A stretch of DNA of 31,696 nt, from assembly GCA_937930165.1 (NCBI GenBank), contig CALGVL010000153.1, forward strand, positions 1 through 31,696, written 5' to 3'. Under the pieces are notes generated by a model that worked only from the letters and a program-made list of their open reading frames with translations, had not been told where the DNA came from and did not search any database. The translations under genes were made by a program, and so were the position numbers. Positions 15,489-23,170 of this stretch are shown here, one piece after another. Origin of the DNA: an uncultured Acetobacteraceae bacterium. Its GTDB lineage: Bacteria > Pseudomonadota > Alphaproteobacteria > Acetobacterales > Acetobacteraceae. Every line of letters begins with the position of its first letter. Position 1 is the first letter of the stretch.

Positions 15489-16757
15489 ATGGCTGACGGC
15501 AACACACTTGAGCATCCGGTGTCTGCGCCGGATCGGACCAGGCATCGCGAGGCGATCGTGGTTGCCGCGCCCTGGCTGTACCACCCGCTCTGCGGCATCG
15601 GCGGCGGCGTGGTCTGCTTCCAGCTGCTGGAGCGCCTGGCTGCGAGTTTCGACATCCACTTCATCTCCTTCGACCAGACGCCGAACGATCCGGAAGCCGG
15701 GCGCCGCGCCCTTGCGCGCATCTGCGCCAGCACCACCATCCTCGCGGCGCCGAGGCCCCTGCGCGGCCGCCTCGCCTGGCCGTTGCAGGCAGTGACGAAC
15801 GTGCCGCGCGAGGCACGCGACCTGTCCAGCCCCGAAATGGCCGCCAGCATCGCGCGCCTCGTCGCGGCGCATGATCCGGTCGCGGTCATCCTGCAATTCC
15901 CGCAGATGGCGCAGTACATGGATGCGGCCGCGGGTGCCCCGGTGGTGATGGACGTGCAGGATGCCTGCATGGTTTCCCGCTACCGCGAGTGGCAGAAGGC
16001 GGAGGGCGCGGTCCGCCGTGCCAAGGCATTCTCCACCTGGATGGCCTGGCTGCAGTATGAGCGCCGCTGGTATGCGCGCGCCGATGCGCTGCTGGCGATC
16101 AGCGAGAACGATCTCGGCGTCCTGCGCTCCTTCTTCCCGGATGTGCCCTGCTTCTACAGCCCGGTCGCGGCCGATCCGGTGCGCGGCGCCTCGATGGCGG
16201 GGCGCTCCTATGTCGCCTTCATCGGCAATTTCTGGCACGCCCCAAACCGGGATGCGCTGGAATGGCTGCTCCGGGAGATCTGGCCCCGCGTGCGGGCGCG
16301 GGCCGCCGATGCCGAGCTTCACATTGCCGGGCCCGCCATCCCGGACTGGGCCGGGGAGCACGGCCGGGAGGGCGTCGTCATCCGGGGCTTCGTGGACAGT
16401 GTCGAGGCCTTCTATGGCGGGGCGCAGATGGCCCTGGTCCCGTACCGCTTCGGCGGGGGCACGAAGATCAAGGCGCTGGAGGCCATGGCGCATGGCTGCC
16501 CGGTCGTCGCCACCACCATCGGCTCGGAGGGGCTGCAGGTCACGCCGGGGGTGCATCTGCGGGTCGCCGACGACGCGCAGGGCTTCGCCGACGCCATCAT
16601 TGGGCTGATGCGCTCCGCCGAGGAAAGGCAGGCCCTGGCCGAGGCCGCGCTTGCCCATATCGGGCGGCATTTCTCATGGGAGGCCAAGGTCGCGGCGCTG
16701 GTCGAGACGCTGCGCACCGCCCGCAGCCGGAAGATGCGGGCGCGGGCGCCGGCCTGA
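15489..16757 (+). CDS. GT-B glycosyltransferase, GT4-like
   Basis: Cytoplasmic or membrane-associated glycosyltransferase of 422 residues, likely using a nucleotide sugar to extend a surface polysaccharide. The N-terminal acceptor domain begins with PWLYHPLCGIGGGVVCFQLL. The linker shows ERRWYARADALLAISENDLG. The C-terminal donor domain carries VAFIGNFWHAPNRDAL (about 238-253), GFVDSVEAFYGGAQMALVPY and FGGGTKIKALEAMAHGCPVV (about 321-340), the usual donor-binding E-x7-E-like region, ending in SEGLQVTPG. The ATG at 15489 has GGGAG five bases upstream. The frame is open further 5' but without family similarity. It lies 204 bases after the broken GT14 gene; whether they shared a transcript is unclear. 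The exact family number and sugar cannot be set by eye. Confidence 0.87.
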   Translation: MADGNTLEHPVSAPDRTRHREAIVVAAPWLYHPLCGIGGGVVCFQLLERLAASFDIHFISFDQTPNDPEAGRRALARICASTTILAAPRPLRGRLAWPLQAVTNVPREARDLSSPEMAASIARLVAAHDPVAVILQFPQMAQYMDAAAGAPVVMDVQDACMVSRYREWQKAEGAVRRAKAFSTWMAWLQYERRWYARADALLAISENDLGVLRSFFPDVPCFYSPVAADPVRGASMAGRSYVAFIGNFWHAPNRDALEWLLREIWPRVRARAADAELHIAGPAIPDWAGEHGREGVVIRGFVDSVEAFYGGAQMALVPYRFGGGTKIKALEAMAHGCPVVATTIGSEGLQVTPGVHLRVADDAQGFADAIIGLMRSAEERQALAEAALAHIGRHFSWEAKVAALVETLRTARSRKMRARAPA

Positions 16758-16778
16758 CGGCGCCGGGACGATCGCAGG

Positions 16779-17888
16779 CTAGCCGCAGCGGTCCGTCCGG
16801 CCTTCGGTGAAGGCCAGCAGGCAGGCTCCGTAGCGCAGGGTGAAGCGCGCATCGGCGCCGCCGCCATGGCCTTCCAGCCCGGCCGGCCGGTCCAGGAACA
16901 GGGTGCTGTGGACCTGCGGCGCCTGCAGGCTGCGGAAGATCCTGGCCCGGCCCTCCGGATCCGGATCGAATTCGTCCCGCGCGAAATTGGCGATGACGAC
17001 CCGCGCGGCCGGGTTCCGCGCCGCGGCGATGATCCGCTTCAGGTCGTCCAGCGCCCAGGCCCAGGCCGGGCTGCCGGTGGGGCCATGCGCGGCTGGCGCG
17101 ATCGCCACCACCGCATCCACCAACCCTGGCTGGTCCAGGGCCTGCAACGCATTCCAGCCGCCGCGCGACTGGCCGCCCACCACCACCCGCTGATAGCCCA
17201 TGGCCCGCAACGCCTTCAGGGCGCTGTGCAGCCAAGCGGCGGCAGTGTCGGTCTCGTCGGTTTCCGGGGCGCGGTCGAAGCGCAGCACGTCATAGCCGGC
17301 ATTGTTGAAGACCCGGACATGCGGCTGGGGCTGGCTGCCGCGGCTGTCCTGGCCGCCGGCGGCGCGCCCATGCGCCCAGACATAGACGCCGCGCGCCCGT
17401 TGCGGACCCTGCCAGAAGAAGCGCGCATCCGGCACCAGGCTCCAGCCCGGGCCGCTTTCCAGCGCGGTCTCGCTGGCCACGGAGGCGGTGCTCTCCCGGC
17501 CTGGCCAGACCACGTCCAGGTTGCGGGCATAGAGCTTGCAGGCCCCACCGCCGGCGCCATTGCCGCCGCTGCCGGTGCTGCTGCCGCCGGTCCAGCGGTT
17601 GCAGATCTCCAGGGCGCGGGCATCGGTGGCGGCCTGGGTCTCCAGGGCGGAGGCCCAGCCCCAGGACCCATCCGGTGCCACGGCGAAGGCGCGGGGCGTG
17701 GCCTGCTGCACGAAACGCTGGTAGTCCGCCCGTCCGGCTGCATTAAGATAGGGCACGGCATCGGCATCCAGCACCGGGGCGCGGAGCGTCATCGCAAGCG
17801 GTGCGGCCGGCGCCTCGGCCCGGGCGGGGGCGAGTGCGGCAGTCAGGCCGATCATGACGGCCACGCACAATTGTATGTGAAATGCCAT
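16779..17888 (-). CDS. Exported alpha/beta hydrolase
   Basis: A secreted or periplasmic serine hydrolase of 369 residues. The N-terminus is a signal peptide (hydrophobic to about residue 20, cleavage near ARAEA). Residues 50-130 hold a small module with RAFAVAPDGSWGWASALE and two Cys (96 and 117) ending CKLYARNLDVVW, a motif that recurs in alphaproteobacterial exported proteins and may form a disulfide. An alpha/beta-hydrolase core follows with nucleophile Ser 241 in GGQSRGGWN, a DAVVAIAPAAHG strand, an acid in FARDEFDPD and a late His (EGHGG). The substrate is unknown; dienelactone hydrolase-like or esterase activity are both possible. The ATG at 17888 has GAGG too close for comfort, so the ATG at codon 12 (17855) is an alternative. 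It converges with the glycosyltransferase, 21 bases away, and diverges from argG. Confidence 0.8.
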   Translation of the reverse strand: MAFHIQLCVAVMIGLTAALAPARAEAPAAPLAMTLRAPVLDADAVPYLNAAGRADYQRFVQQATPRAFAVAPDGSWGWASALETQAATDARALEICNRWTGGSSTGSGGNGAGGGACKLYARNLDVVWPGRESTASVASETALESGPGWSLVPDARFFWQGPQRARGVYVWAHGRAAGGQDSRGSQPQPHVRVFNNAGYDVLRFDRAPETDETDTAAAWLHSALKALRAMGYQRVVVGGQSRGGWNALQALDQPGLVDAVVAIAPAAHGPTGSPAWAWALDDLKRIIAAARNPAARVVIANFARDEFDPDPEGRARIFRSLQAPQVHSTLFLDRPAGLEGHGGGADARFTLRYGACLLAFTEGRTDRCG

Positions 17889-18059
17889 CCTCGTGATGGA
17901 ACCACGAAGCGGGAGCGCCGCGCAAGTAGCCTCTTTACCCCTGCCGCCGGAGCGGCGAAGAGGGGGCCTTCCCGGGGCCCGCCGCTCGGCCTACGGCCCC
18001 GGATTTCCCCTCCCGGCCGACCCCGCCCTGGGCGTCCGGGGGCATGCAAGGAACGGACC
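17889..18059 (+). promoter_or_regulatory. argG leader with two tandem hairpins
   Basis: The gap between the hydrolase and argG carries two strong secondary structures. The first (17930-17963) has an outer CCTCTT/AAGAGG stem and an inner GCCGC-CGGA-GCGGC stem-loop. The second (17972-18002) is a perfect 8-bp CCGGGGCC/GGCCCCGG stem with a 15-base loop, ending 57 bases before the argG ATG and followed by ATTTCCCC. Together they could form an attenuator or a 5' leader. No ARG-box-like AT-rich palindrome and no leader peptide rich in Arg codons was found. AAGGAA before the ATG is the ribosome site. Confidence 0.35.
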
Positions 18060-19295
18060 ATGCGCGTAAAGGACGTGAAGAAGGTGGTGCTCGCCTATTC
18101 CGGCGGGCTCGACACCAGCGTCATCCTGAAATGGCTGCAGACCAGCTATGGCTGCGAGGTGGTGACCTTCACCGCCGATCTCGGCCAGGGGGAGGAACTC
18201 GGCCCCGCCCGCGACAAGGCCCGCCTGCTGGGGATCAAGGAGGAGAACATCTTCATGGACGACCTCCGGGAGGAGTTCGTCCGCGACTTCGTCTTCCCCA
18301 TGTTCCGGGCCAATGCGCTTTATGAGGGCCAGTACCTGCTGGGCACCTCCATCGCCCGCCCGCTGATCGCCAAGCGGCAGATCGAGATCGCCGAGCAGAC
18401 CGGCGCCGATGCCGTGGCCCATGGCGCCACCGGCAAGGGCAACGACCAGGTCCGTTTCGAGCTGAGCTACTACGCCCTGAAGCCGGATGTGAAGGTCATC
18501 GCCCCCTGGCGCGAATGGGACCTGACCAGCCGCACCAAGCTGATCGAATTCGCCGAGGCCCACCAGATCCCGATCGCCAAGGACAAGCGCGGCGAGGCGC
18601 CCTTCAGCGTGGACGCCAACCTCCTGCACAGCAGCAGCGAGGGGAAGATCCTGGAGGATCCCTGGCAGGCACCGGACGAGATGGTCTGGCAGCGCACCAT
18701 CAGCCCGGAGGCCGCGCCGGACAAGCCGACCGAGATCACCATCGAATTCGAGCGCGGGGATGCCGTCGGCATCAATGGCGAGCGCCTCTCCCCCGCCGCG
18801 CTGCTGACGAAGCTGAACGCACTGGGCAAGGAGAACGGCATCGGCCGCCTGGACCTGGTGGAGAACCGCTTCGTCGGCATGAAGTCCCGTGGCTGCTACG
18901 AGACGCCCGGCGGCACCATCCTGCACGTCGCGCACCGCGCCATCGAGAGCATCACCCTGGACCGCGAGGCCGCGCACCTCAAGGACAGCCTGATGCCGCG
19001 TTATGCGGAGCTGATCTACAACGGCTTCTGGTTCGCGCCGGAGCGCCGCATGCTGCAGGCGCTGATCGATGAGAGCCAGAGGAGCGTGACCGGCACGGTG
19101 CGGCTGAAGCTCTACAAGGGCAACACCATCGTCACCGGCCGCCAGTCGCCGAACAGCCTCTACTCCATGAAGCACGTCACCTTCGAGGAGGACCAGGGCG
19201 CCTACGACCAGTTCGACGCCCAGGGCTTCATCAAGCTGAACGCGCTCAGGCTGCGGCTGGGCGCCATGGCCGGGCGGCGCGGCGGCACGCTGTAG
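18060..19295 (+). CDS. argG: Argininosuccinate synthase
   Basis: Catalyses ATP-dependent joining of citrulline and aspartate to argininosuccinate, the penultimate step of arginine synthesis, in the cytoplasm. The 411 residues match the type I bacterial/eukaryotic family in full. The PP-loop AYSGGLDTSVIL sits at 12-23, followed by FTADLGQGEEL, the citrulline/aspartate-binding stretch around GTSIARPLIAK and AHGATGKGNDQVRFEL, then APWREWDL, KSRGCYETPGGTIL and a C-terminal oligomerisation arm beginning YKGNTIVTGRQSPNSLYS. The ATG at 18060 has AAGGAA seven bases upstream and gives the canonical KKVVLAYSGG start. It is followed after 11 bases by the potassium channel gene, so the two are probably cotranscribed. 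Confidence 0.98.
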   Translation: MRVKDVKKVVLAYSGGLDTSVILKWLQTSYGCEVVTFTADLGQGEELGPARDKARLLGIKEENIFMDDLREEFVRDFVFPMFRANALYEGQYLLGTSIARPLIAKRQIEIAEQTGADAVAHGATGKGNDQVRFELSYYALKPDVKVIAPWREWDLTSRTKLIEFAEAHQIPIAKDKRGEAPFSVDANLLHSSSEGKILEDPWQAPDEMVWQRTISPEAAPDKPTEITIEFERGDAVGINGERLSPAALLTKLNALGKENGIGRLDLVENRFVGMKSRGCYETPGGTILHVAHRAIESITLDREAAHLKDSLMPRYAELIYNGFWFAPERRMLQALIDESQRSVTGTVRLKLYKGNTIVTGRQSPNSLYSMKHVTFEEDQGAYDQFDAQGFIKLNALRLRLGAMAGRRGGTL

Positions 19296-19306
19296 GGAAA
19301 ACTCCA

Positions 19307-20110
19307 GTGACGGGCGCAGCCCTCCCGCCGACCCATAGTGGGGAGCTGCGGGTGTGGCTGCGCTATCTCCACCGTGCCGATGCGCCGGCGGCCAAGCGGT
19401 TCCGCTATGGGCTGCTGATACTGGATCTGGTCAGCATCAGCTGGATCATCGCCGCTTCCTTCCTGCCGCGAACGGTGATCGTGCTGGTGGTGGATGTCAT
19501 CCTTGGCCTGGTGCTGCTGGTGGAATTCGGGTTGCGGCTGATGGCCAGCCACCGGCCGATGCGGCAGTTGATCCACCCGCTCAACCTTGCCGACCTTCTG
19601 GCCATCCTGTCCTTGCTGCTGGCGCCCTTGCTGCAGGGGGCCCTCGCCTTCCTGCGTGTGCTGCGCACCCTCAGGCTGCTGCATTCCGTGCGGCTGATCG
19701 CCACCCTGCGCAGCGATCTGCCCTTCTTCCGCCGCAACGAGGAAGCGACGCTCGCCGCCACGCAGCTCGGGGTCTTCCTGTTCATCATGAGTGGCCTGGT
19801 GTTCGAGACGCAGCACCGCACCAATCCGGGCATCAGGAATTATGCCGACGCCCTCTACTTCACCGTCACCAGCCTGACCACGACGGGCTATGGCGACGTG
19901 ACCCTGCCAGGGACGACAGGGCGGCTGCTTTCCGTGATCATCATGCTGGCTGGCGTGACCCTGTTCCTGCGCCTGGCGCAGACGCTGTTCCGGCCGGCGA
20001 AGGTGCGATACGAGTGCCCTTCCTGCGGCCTGTCGCGGCATGAGCCGGATGCGGTGCACTGCAAGGCCTGCGGCGTGGTGCTGCACATCCCCAATGAGGG
20101 GGAGGGCTGA
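19307..20110 (+). CDS. Six-helix potassium channel with C-terminal zinc ribbon
   Basis: Inner-membrane tetrameric cation channel subunit of 267 residues with voltage-gated architecture: S1 about 34-54, S2 57-78, S3 94-109, a basic S4 (112-135) with Arg 117, 120, 123, 129 and 135, S5 148-166, S6 206-226. The selectivity filter TTTGYGD at 191-197 marks K+ specificity. Unusually, the protein ends in a short zinc ribbon: CPSC at 237-240 and CKAC at 252-255, then 12 residues. The ribbon directly follows S6, the place where gating or ligand-binding domains (for example RCK) normally sit. A GTG start 11 bases after argG, with weak purines (GGGAAAAC) upstream, suggests translational coupling to argG. 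The zinc ribbon may tether or gate the channel; that is inference. Confidence 0.9.
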   Translation: MTGAALPPTHSGELRVWLRYLHRADAPAAKRFRYGLLILDLVSISWIIAASFLPRTVIVLVVDVILGLVLLVEFGLRLMASHRPMRQLIHPLNLADLLAILSLLLAPLLQGALAFLRVLRTLRLLHSVRLIATLRSDLPFFRRNEEATLAATQLGVFLFIMSGLVFETQHRTNPGIRNYADALYFTVTSLTTTGYGDVTLPGTTGRLLSVIIMLAGVTLFLRLAQTLFRPAKVRYECPSCGLSRHEPDAVHCKACGVVLHIPNEGEG

Positions 20111-20199
20111 TCCGCCTCCCTGCAGAGCGGAGCCCGCGTGATGGCGGACAGCGCATCTTCGGTGTCGAACGACCTGGCGCCGCCGCCGCGGATCCCCCG

Positions 20200-21174
20200 C
20201 TACTCCGCCTTCATCCCCGTCTCCTGCACGATCCGCCGCACCATCTCGCGCTCGCGCCGGATGCGGGCGGCGAAATCCGCGGCGGTGCCGGTCACGGCAT
20301 CATTGCCCGTCAGGGCCAGACGGTGGCGGATCTCGGGGTCCGAGGTGGCATGGCGCAGCGCCGCCTCCAGCCTTGCCATGACCGGCGCCGGCGTGCCGGC
20401 GGGGGCGAACATCCCGTTCCAGCTCGTCAGGTCGAAGCCGGGATAGCCGCTCTCGGCGATGGGCGGCAGGTTCGCCATGCTGCCGCGCCGCTCCGCGCTG
20501 GTCAGGGCGATGCCCTTGGCGCGGCCATCCTCCACCAGCGGGCGGATCGAATTGGCGGTGATGATGACCGCGTCGATCGTCCCGGCGGCGACATCCCGCG
20601 CCGCATCGGCGCCGCCGCGATAGGGGACGTGCTCCAGCCGGATGCCGGCCTCGCGCGCCAGCAGCGCGCCCGCCAGGTGCCCCACCGTGCCGATGCCCGG
20701 CGTGCCGTAGGTGACGCCGGGATGCGCCTTCGCATGGGCGACGAAGCCGGCCAGGTCCTGCGCCGGGAAGTCGCGCCGCACCGCCAGCACATAGGGCGCC
20801 GCCACCGCCTGGCCGATGGGGGCGAAGGCGGTCTCGTAGTCGAAGGCCAGGCCGCGGGTGATGAAGGGCACCACCAGGAAGGCGAAGCTCTCGAAGAGCA
20901 GCGTGTAGCCATCGGGCGGCGAGCCGGCGACGATTCCGGCGCCGATGGAGCCGCCGGCCCCGGTCCGGTTCTCGATCACCAAGGGCTGGCCAAGGAATTC
21001 CGCCATCTTCGGCTGCAGCAGCCGCATCACCGTGTCCGACTGCCCGCCAGGCGAATAGGGCACGATCACGCGGATCGGTCGGCTCGGCCAGGACTCCGCC
21101 CCCTGGGCCGCGGCAAGCCTCGGTGCGAGAAGCAGCGGCGCGAGGCCGGCAAGCAGCATGCGGCGTCCTGGCAT
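20200..21174 (-). CDS. Bug-family tripartite tricarboxylate receptor
   Basis: Periplasmic solute-binding protein (TctC/Bug family), 324 residues, intact, in contrast to the broken paralogue at the window start. Signal peptide MPGRRMLLAGLAPLLLAPRL with cleavage near AAAQG; then the family hallmarks RPIRVIVPYSPGGQSDTVMR, ENRTGAGGSIGAGIVAGSPP, the first ligand loop, GTPGIGTVGHLAGAL, LEHVPYRGGADAARDVAAG and a C-terminal lobe. The ATG at 21174 is chosen because GGGGGA lies seven bases before it and the signal peptide starts there; another in-frame ATG seven codons upstream has no such site. The likely ligand is a small carboxylate or aromatic acid. No tctAB transporter genes are in the window. Confidence 0.93.
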   Translation of the reverse strand: MPGRRMLLAGLAPLLLAPRLAAAQGAESWPSRPIRVIVPYSPGGQSDTVMRLLQPKMAEFLGQPLVIENRTGAGGSIGAGIVAGSPPDGYTLLFESFAFLVVPFITRGLAFDYETAFAPIGQAVAAPYVLAVRRDFPAQDLAGFVAHAKAHPGVTYGTPGIGTVGHLAGALLAREAGIRLEHVPYRGGADAARDVAAGTIDAVIITANSIRPLVEDGRAKGIALTSAERRGSMANLPPIAESGYPGFDLTSWNGMFAPAGTPAPVMARLEAALRHATSDPEIRHRLALTGNDAVTGTAADFAARIRREREMVRRIVQETGMKAE

Positions 21175-21303
21175 GGCATTTCCCCCGTGATGCATGGCGT
21201 TGCGCCAAGCAGAAGATGCCTGCCGGGTGCCGTCAAGCGGCGGCGGTGCCGTGGAACCCTGCCTCTGTCCCGGCGCTTCGCCCTGGTGCTGAGGGAGAGG
21301 AAA

Positions 21304-21516
21304 ATGGCCGGCAGCAAGGAAAGGCAGGACGAGGAGAAAGGCTGGACGCCGCAGGAGAAGGCGCGGGGTGCGCCCCTTGGCGAGGCCGGGGAGGCCGGCG
21401 CGGCAGGCGCGGCGGAGCCGAAGGGCAGGCCCAGCGACGACCGGGCCGAAACCGAAAGCGCCGCCGCCGAGGTCCAGCAATCGCCAGCGCCGGGAACGCG
21501 CGATCGCAAGCCGTGA
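21304..21516 (+). CDS. Small hydrophilic protein of unknown function
   Basis: A 70-residue, strongly charged, cytoplasmic-looking protein (MAGSKERQDEEKGWTPQEKA at the start) with an Ala/Gly/Glu-rich middle and no hydrophobic segment. It is likely intrinsically disordered. Support comes from an excellent ribosome site (GAGGGAGAGG just before the ATG) and a divergent position 129 bases from the Bug receptor gene. No family recognised. The same frame is open upstream, so coding bias alone does not prove it. Confidence 0.45.
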   Translation: MAGSKERQDEEKGWTPQEKARGAPLGEAGEAGAAGAAEPKGRPSDDRAETESAAAEVQQSPAPGTRDRKP

Positions 21517-21578
21517 TGTACCGGCCCGGATGGCGGCTCATTCCGCCGCCTGGGCCTGCGCCTGTGCCTTGCCGCCAG

Positions 21579-21989
21579 TCATCGCCACCCGCATGCGCGG
21601 TAGGCCTGCACCGCCCAGGCGCGCCCGTCCCAGAGCGGCGTCGAGCCCAGGATTTCCCGCGCCTTGCTGCGGATTGCCTCCACCGGCACCGCATAGTCCA
21701 GATAGACATGGATGGTTTCGAGCAACTGGGCGGAACTCTTCGTCCAGTCCCGGATCGGCCGCTCGATCAGATAGCCGAGCGGCACCACCAGCACCGCGTC
21801 GCCGATGCGGATCGGCTGGTTCAGCGCCATTTGCAGGCCGGCGAAGAGGCTGAGCCCGACCGTCCACACCGCCGGGATCGCCGTCAGCTCCAGCCCCGCG
21901 GTCAGCAGGATGCCGGCCGAGATGGCAAGCCGGCGGAAGACGATGAGCTGGTTGCGCTGGCGGCGGGCAGCATCGTCGGCCTGGCATCC
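21579..21989 (-). pseudogene. MscS-type mechanosensitive channel remnant with internal deletions
   Basis: One open frame of 136 codons keeps scattered parts of an MscS-like channel in the right order: RQRNQLIVFRRLAISAGILL and the next helix; FAGLQMALNQPIRIGDAV from the end of the pore helix and start of the beta domain; then directly LVVPLGYLIERPIRDWTKSS, LDYAVPVEAIRSKAREIL and TPLWDGRAWAV. Compared with the family, about 25 residues of the pore-lining glycine/alanine-rich helix are missing between VWTVGLS and LFAGLQ. About 25 residues of the beta domain (the segment normally ending in RIWD-RR) are missing between GDAV and LVVP, and the C-terminal alpha/beta domain is lost. Each deletion keeps the frame. 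A TGA closes the frame on the 5' side at 21990-21992. The pore is gone, so it cannot form a normal channel. Confidence 0.75.
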
Positions 21990-22136
21990 TCATCTGCGGG
22001 ACCGCCGGTTCCGGCCCGCGGCACCGATGGAAGGCGCCGCAGCCGTGATCCGTCCCGCGGTCGCGATCCGCTGCCCAATGCGCCATCCCGGCCCGGGCGG
22101 CTTGCGCCGCGTCAACCTCTCCCTCACGCTGCCGGC

Positions 22137-22784
22137 ATGCTCTACGACCCCCCCGCCTTCCGGGAGGACCGCCCGGAGATCCTGCACGGCTTGATCCGCC
22201 AAGCTCGCCTGGCGCTTCTGGTCTCCAACGGTCCCGATGGCGTGCCGGACATCACCCATCTGCCGCTGGTGCTGGTGCCGGAGGAGGGCGGGCAGGGGCT
22301 GCTGCTCGGCCATGTGGCGCGCGCCAATCCGCATTGGCGCCGGCTGGCCGGGGTCGGCCGGGCCGTCGCGGTGTTCCGCGGGGCGGAGGCCTATGTCTCG
22401 CCGAATTGGTACCCTTCGAAGGCGGAGCACCACCGGGTGGTCCCCACCTGGAATTATGAGGTGGTCCATGCCGAAGGCCCGGTCGAGATCGTCGAGGATC
22501 CGGATCGGCTGCTGGATATCGTCACGCGCCTGACCGAGGCGCAGGAGGCCGCGCAACCGCAGCCCTGGCAGGTGACGGACGCGCCGGCGGGATTCGTCGC
22601 CGGTCAGCTAAAGGGGATTGTCGGCCTCGCGCTCCGCATCGAGCGGCTGACAGGCAAGCGCAAGCTCAGCCAGAACCGCTCCGCGGCCGACAGGGAGGGT
22701 GCCATCGCCGGCCTTAGCGGCAGCGCCGATCCGCGTGACCAAGCGGCGGCGGCAGCCATGCGCGCCGCCATCCGGGGAGAGTGA
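22137..22784 (+). CDS. PaiB-type FMN-binding protein
   Basis: A 215-residue protein of the FMN-binding split-barrel PaiB family (annotated as negative transcriptional regulators after Bacillus PaiB, but many are probably flavin- or heme-linked oxidoreductases). It shows the N-terminal MLYDPPAFREDRPEILHGLI, HVARANPHWR, the strongly conserved SPNWYPSK and VPTWNYEVVHAEG, and the C-terminal KGIVGLALRIERLTGKRKLS. Length and order match the family. The ATG at 22137 has no clear Shine-Dalgarno sequence, so translation may be weak or leaderless. It is flanked by the MscS remnant (opposite strand) and a small unknown gene (convergent). Confidence 0.88.
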   Translation: MLYDPPAFREDRPEILHGLIRQARLALLVSNGPDGVPDITHLPLVLVPEEGGQGLLLGHVARANPHWRRLAGVGRAVAVFRGAEAYVSPNWYPSKAEHHRVVPTWNYEVVHAEGPVEIVEDPDRLLDIVTRLTEAQEAAQPQPWQVTDAPAGFVAGQLKGIVGLALRIERLTGKRKLSQNRSAADREGAIAGLSGSADPRDQAAAAAMRAAIRGE

Positions 22785-22813
22785 GGCAGCGGAGCGGCTG
22801 AACCGGCTTCGGG

Positions 22814-23059
22814 TCATCGGTTGGCTGCAGTGGACCGTACTTCCTGCGATCCGCGCGGCGTTGCCTCGTTCCGCTCGGCTTCCCGGCGCGGCAGCCGGGG
22901 GCGTGTCGGCATCCGGCGGGCCTGTGCGGCCTGCCGCCGCCACTCGCGCTCCTCCGCCGCGATGGCATCGCGCAGGGCGCCCTCGTAGCTCAACCCGCAG
23001 GCCGCGCCGCCCAGCAGCGACCGCCCGGAATGGTAGCGGAAGGAGTGTAAACTGCCCAT
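22814..23059 (-). CDS. Small protein of unknown function
   Basis: An 81-residue frame beginning MGSLHSFRYHSGRSLLGGAA, with a helix rich in charged residues (LRDAIAAEEREWRRQAAQAR) and a basic tail. A fitting ribosome site (GCGGAGA) lies eight bases upstream, and a perfect inverted repeat sits 20 bases before the start. No family recognised. It ends 29 bases from the convergent paiB-like gene. It might be a stress-type small soluble protein; evidence is limited to translation signals and composition. Confidence 0.45.
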   Translation of the reverse strand: MGSLHSFRYHSGRSLLGGAACGLSYEGALRDAIAAEEREWRRQAAQARRMPTRPRLPRREAERNEATPRGSQEVRSTAANR

Positions 23060-23078
23060 CGGACATCTCCGCGCTGCT

Positions 23079-23098
23079 ACCGATGATTGTGCATCGGT
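23079..23098. repeat. Perfect inverted repeat, possible operator
   Basis: ACCGATG (23079-23085) and CATCGGT (23092-23098) form a perfect 7-bp dyad around ATTGTG, in locally AT-richer DNA, 20-39 bases upstream of the small minus-strand gene at 23059. The position suits an operator or a 5'-UTR hairpin. No known regulator consensus matched. Confidence 0.35.
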
Positions 23099-23170
23099 GT
23101 GCGGAGAATGGGGATGACAAGCCGGTGAATCCTGGCGCCGGAGCATTCCGGCTCCGGCGGAGCGCCCGGC

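Noticed and set aside
16749..16778. Hairpin at the glycosyltransferase/hydrolase junction
   Set aside because: The 5-bp CCGGC/GCCGG stem overlaps the stop codon and is expected by chance at this GC content.
20111..20199. Terminator between the convergent channel and Bug genes
   Set aside because: Only a 5-bp stem (TCCGC/GCGGA) with an 11-base loop and no T-run; too weak to annotate.
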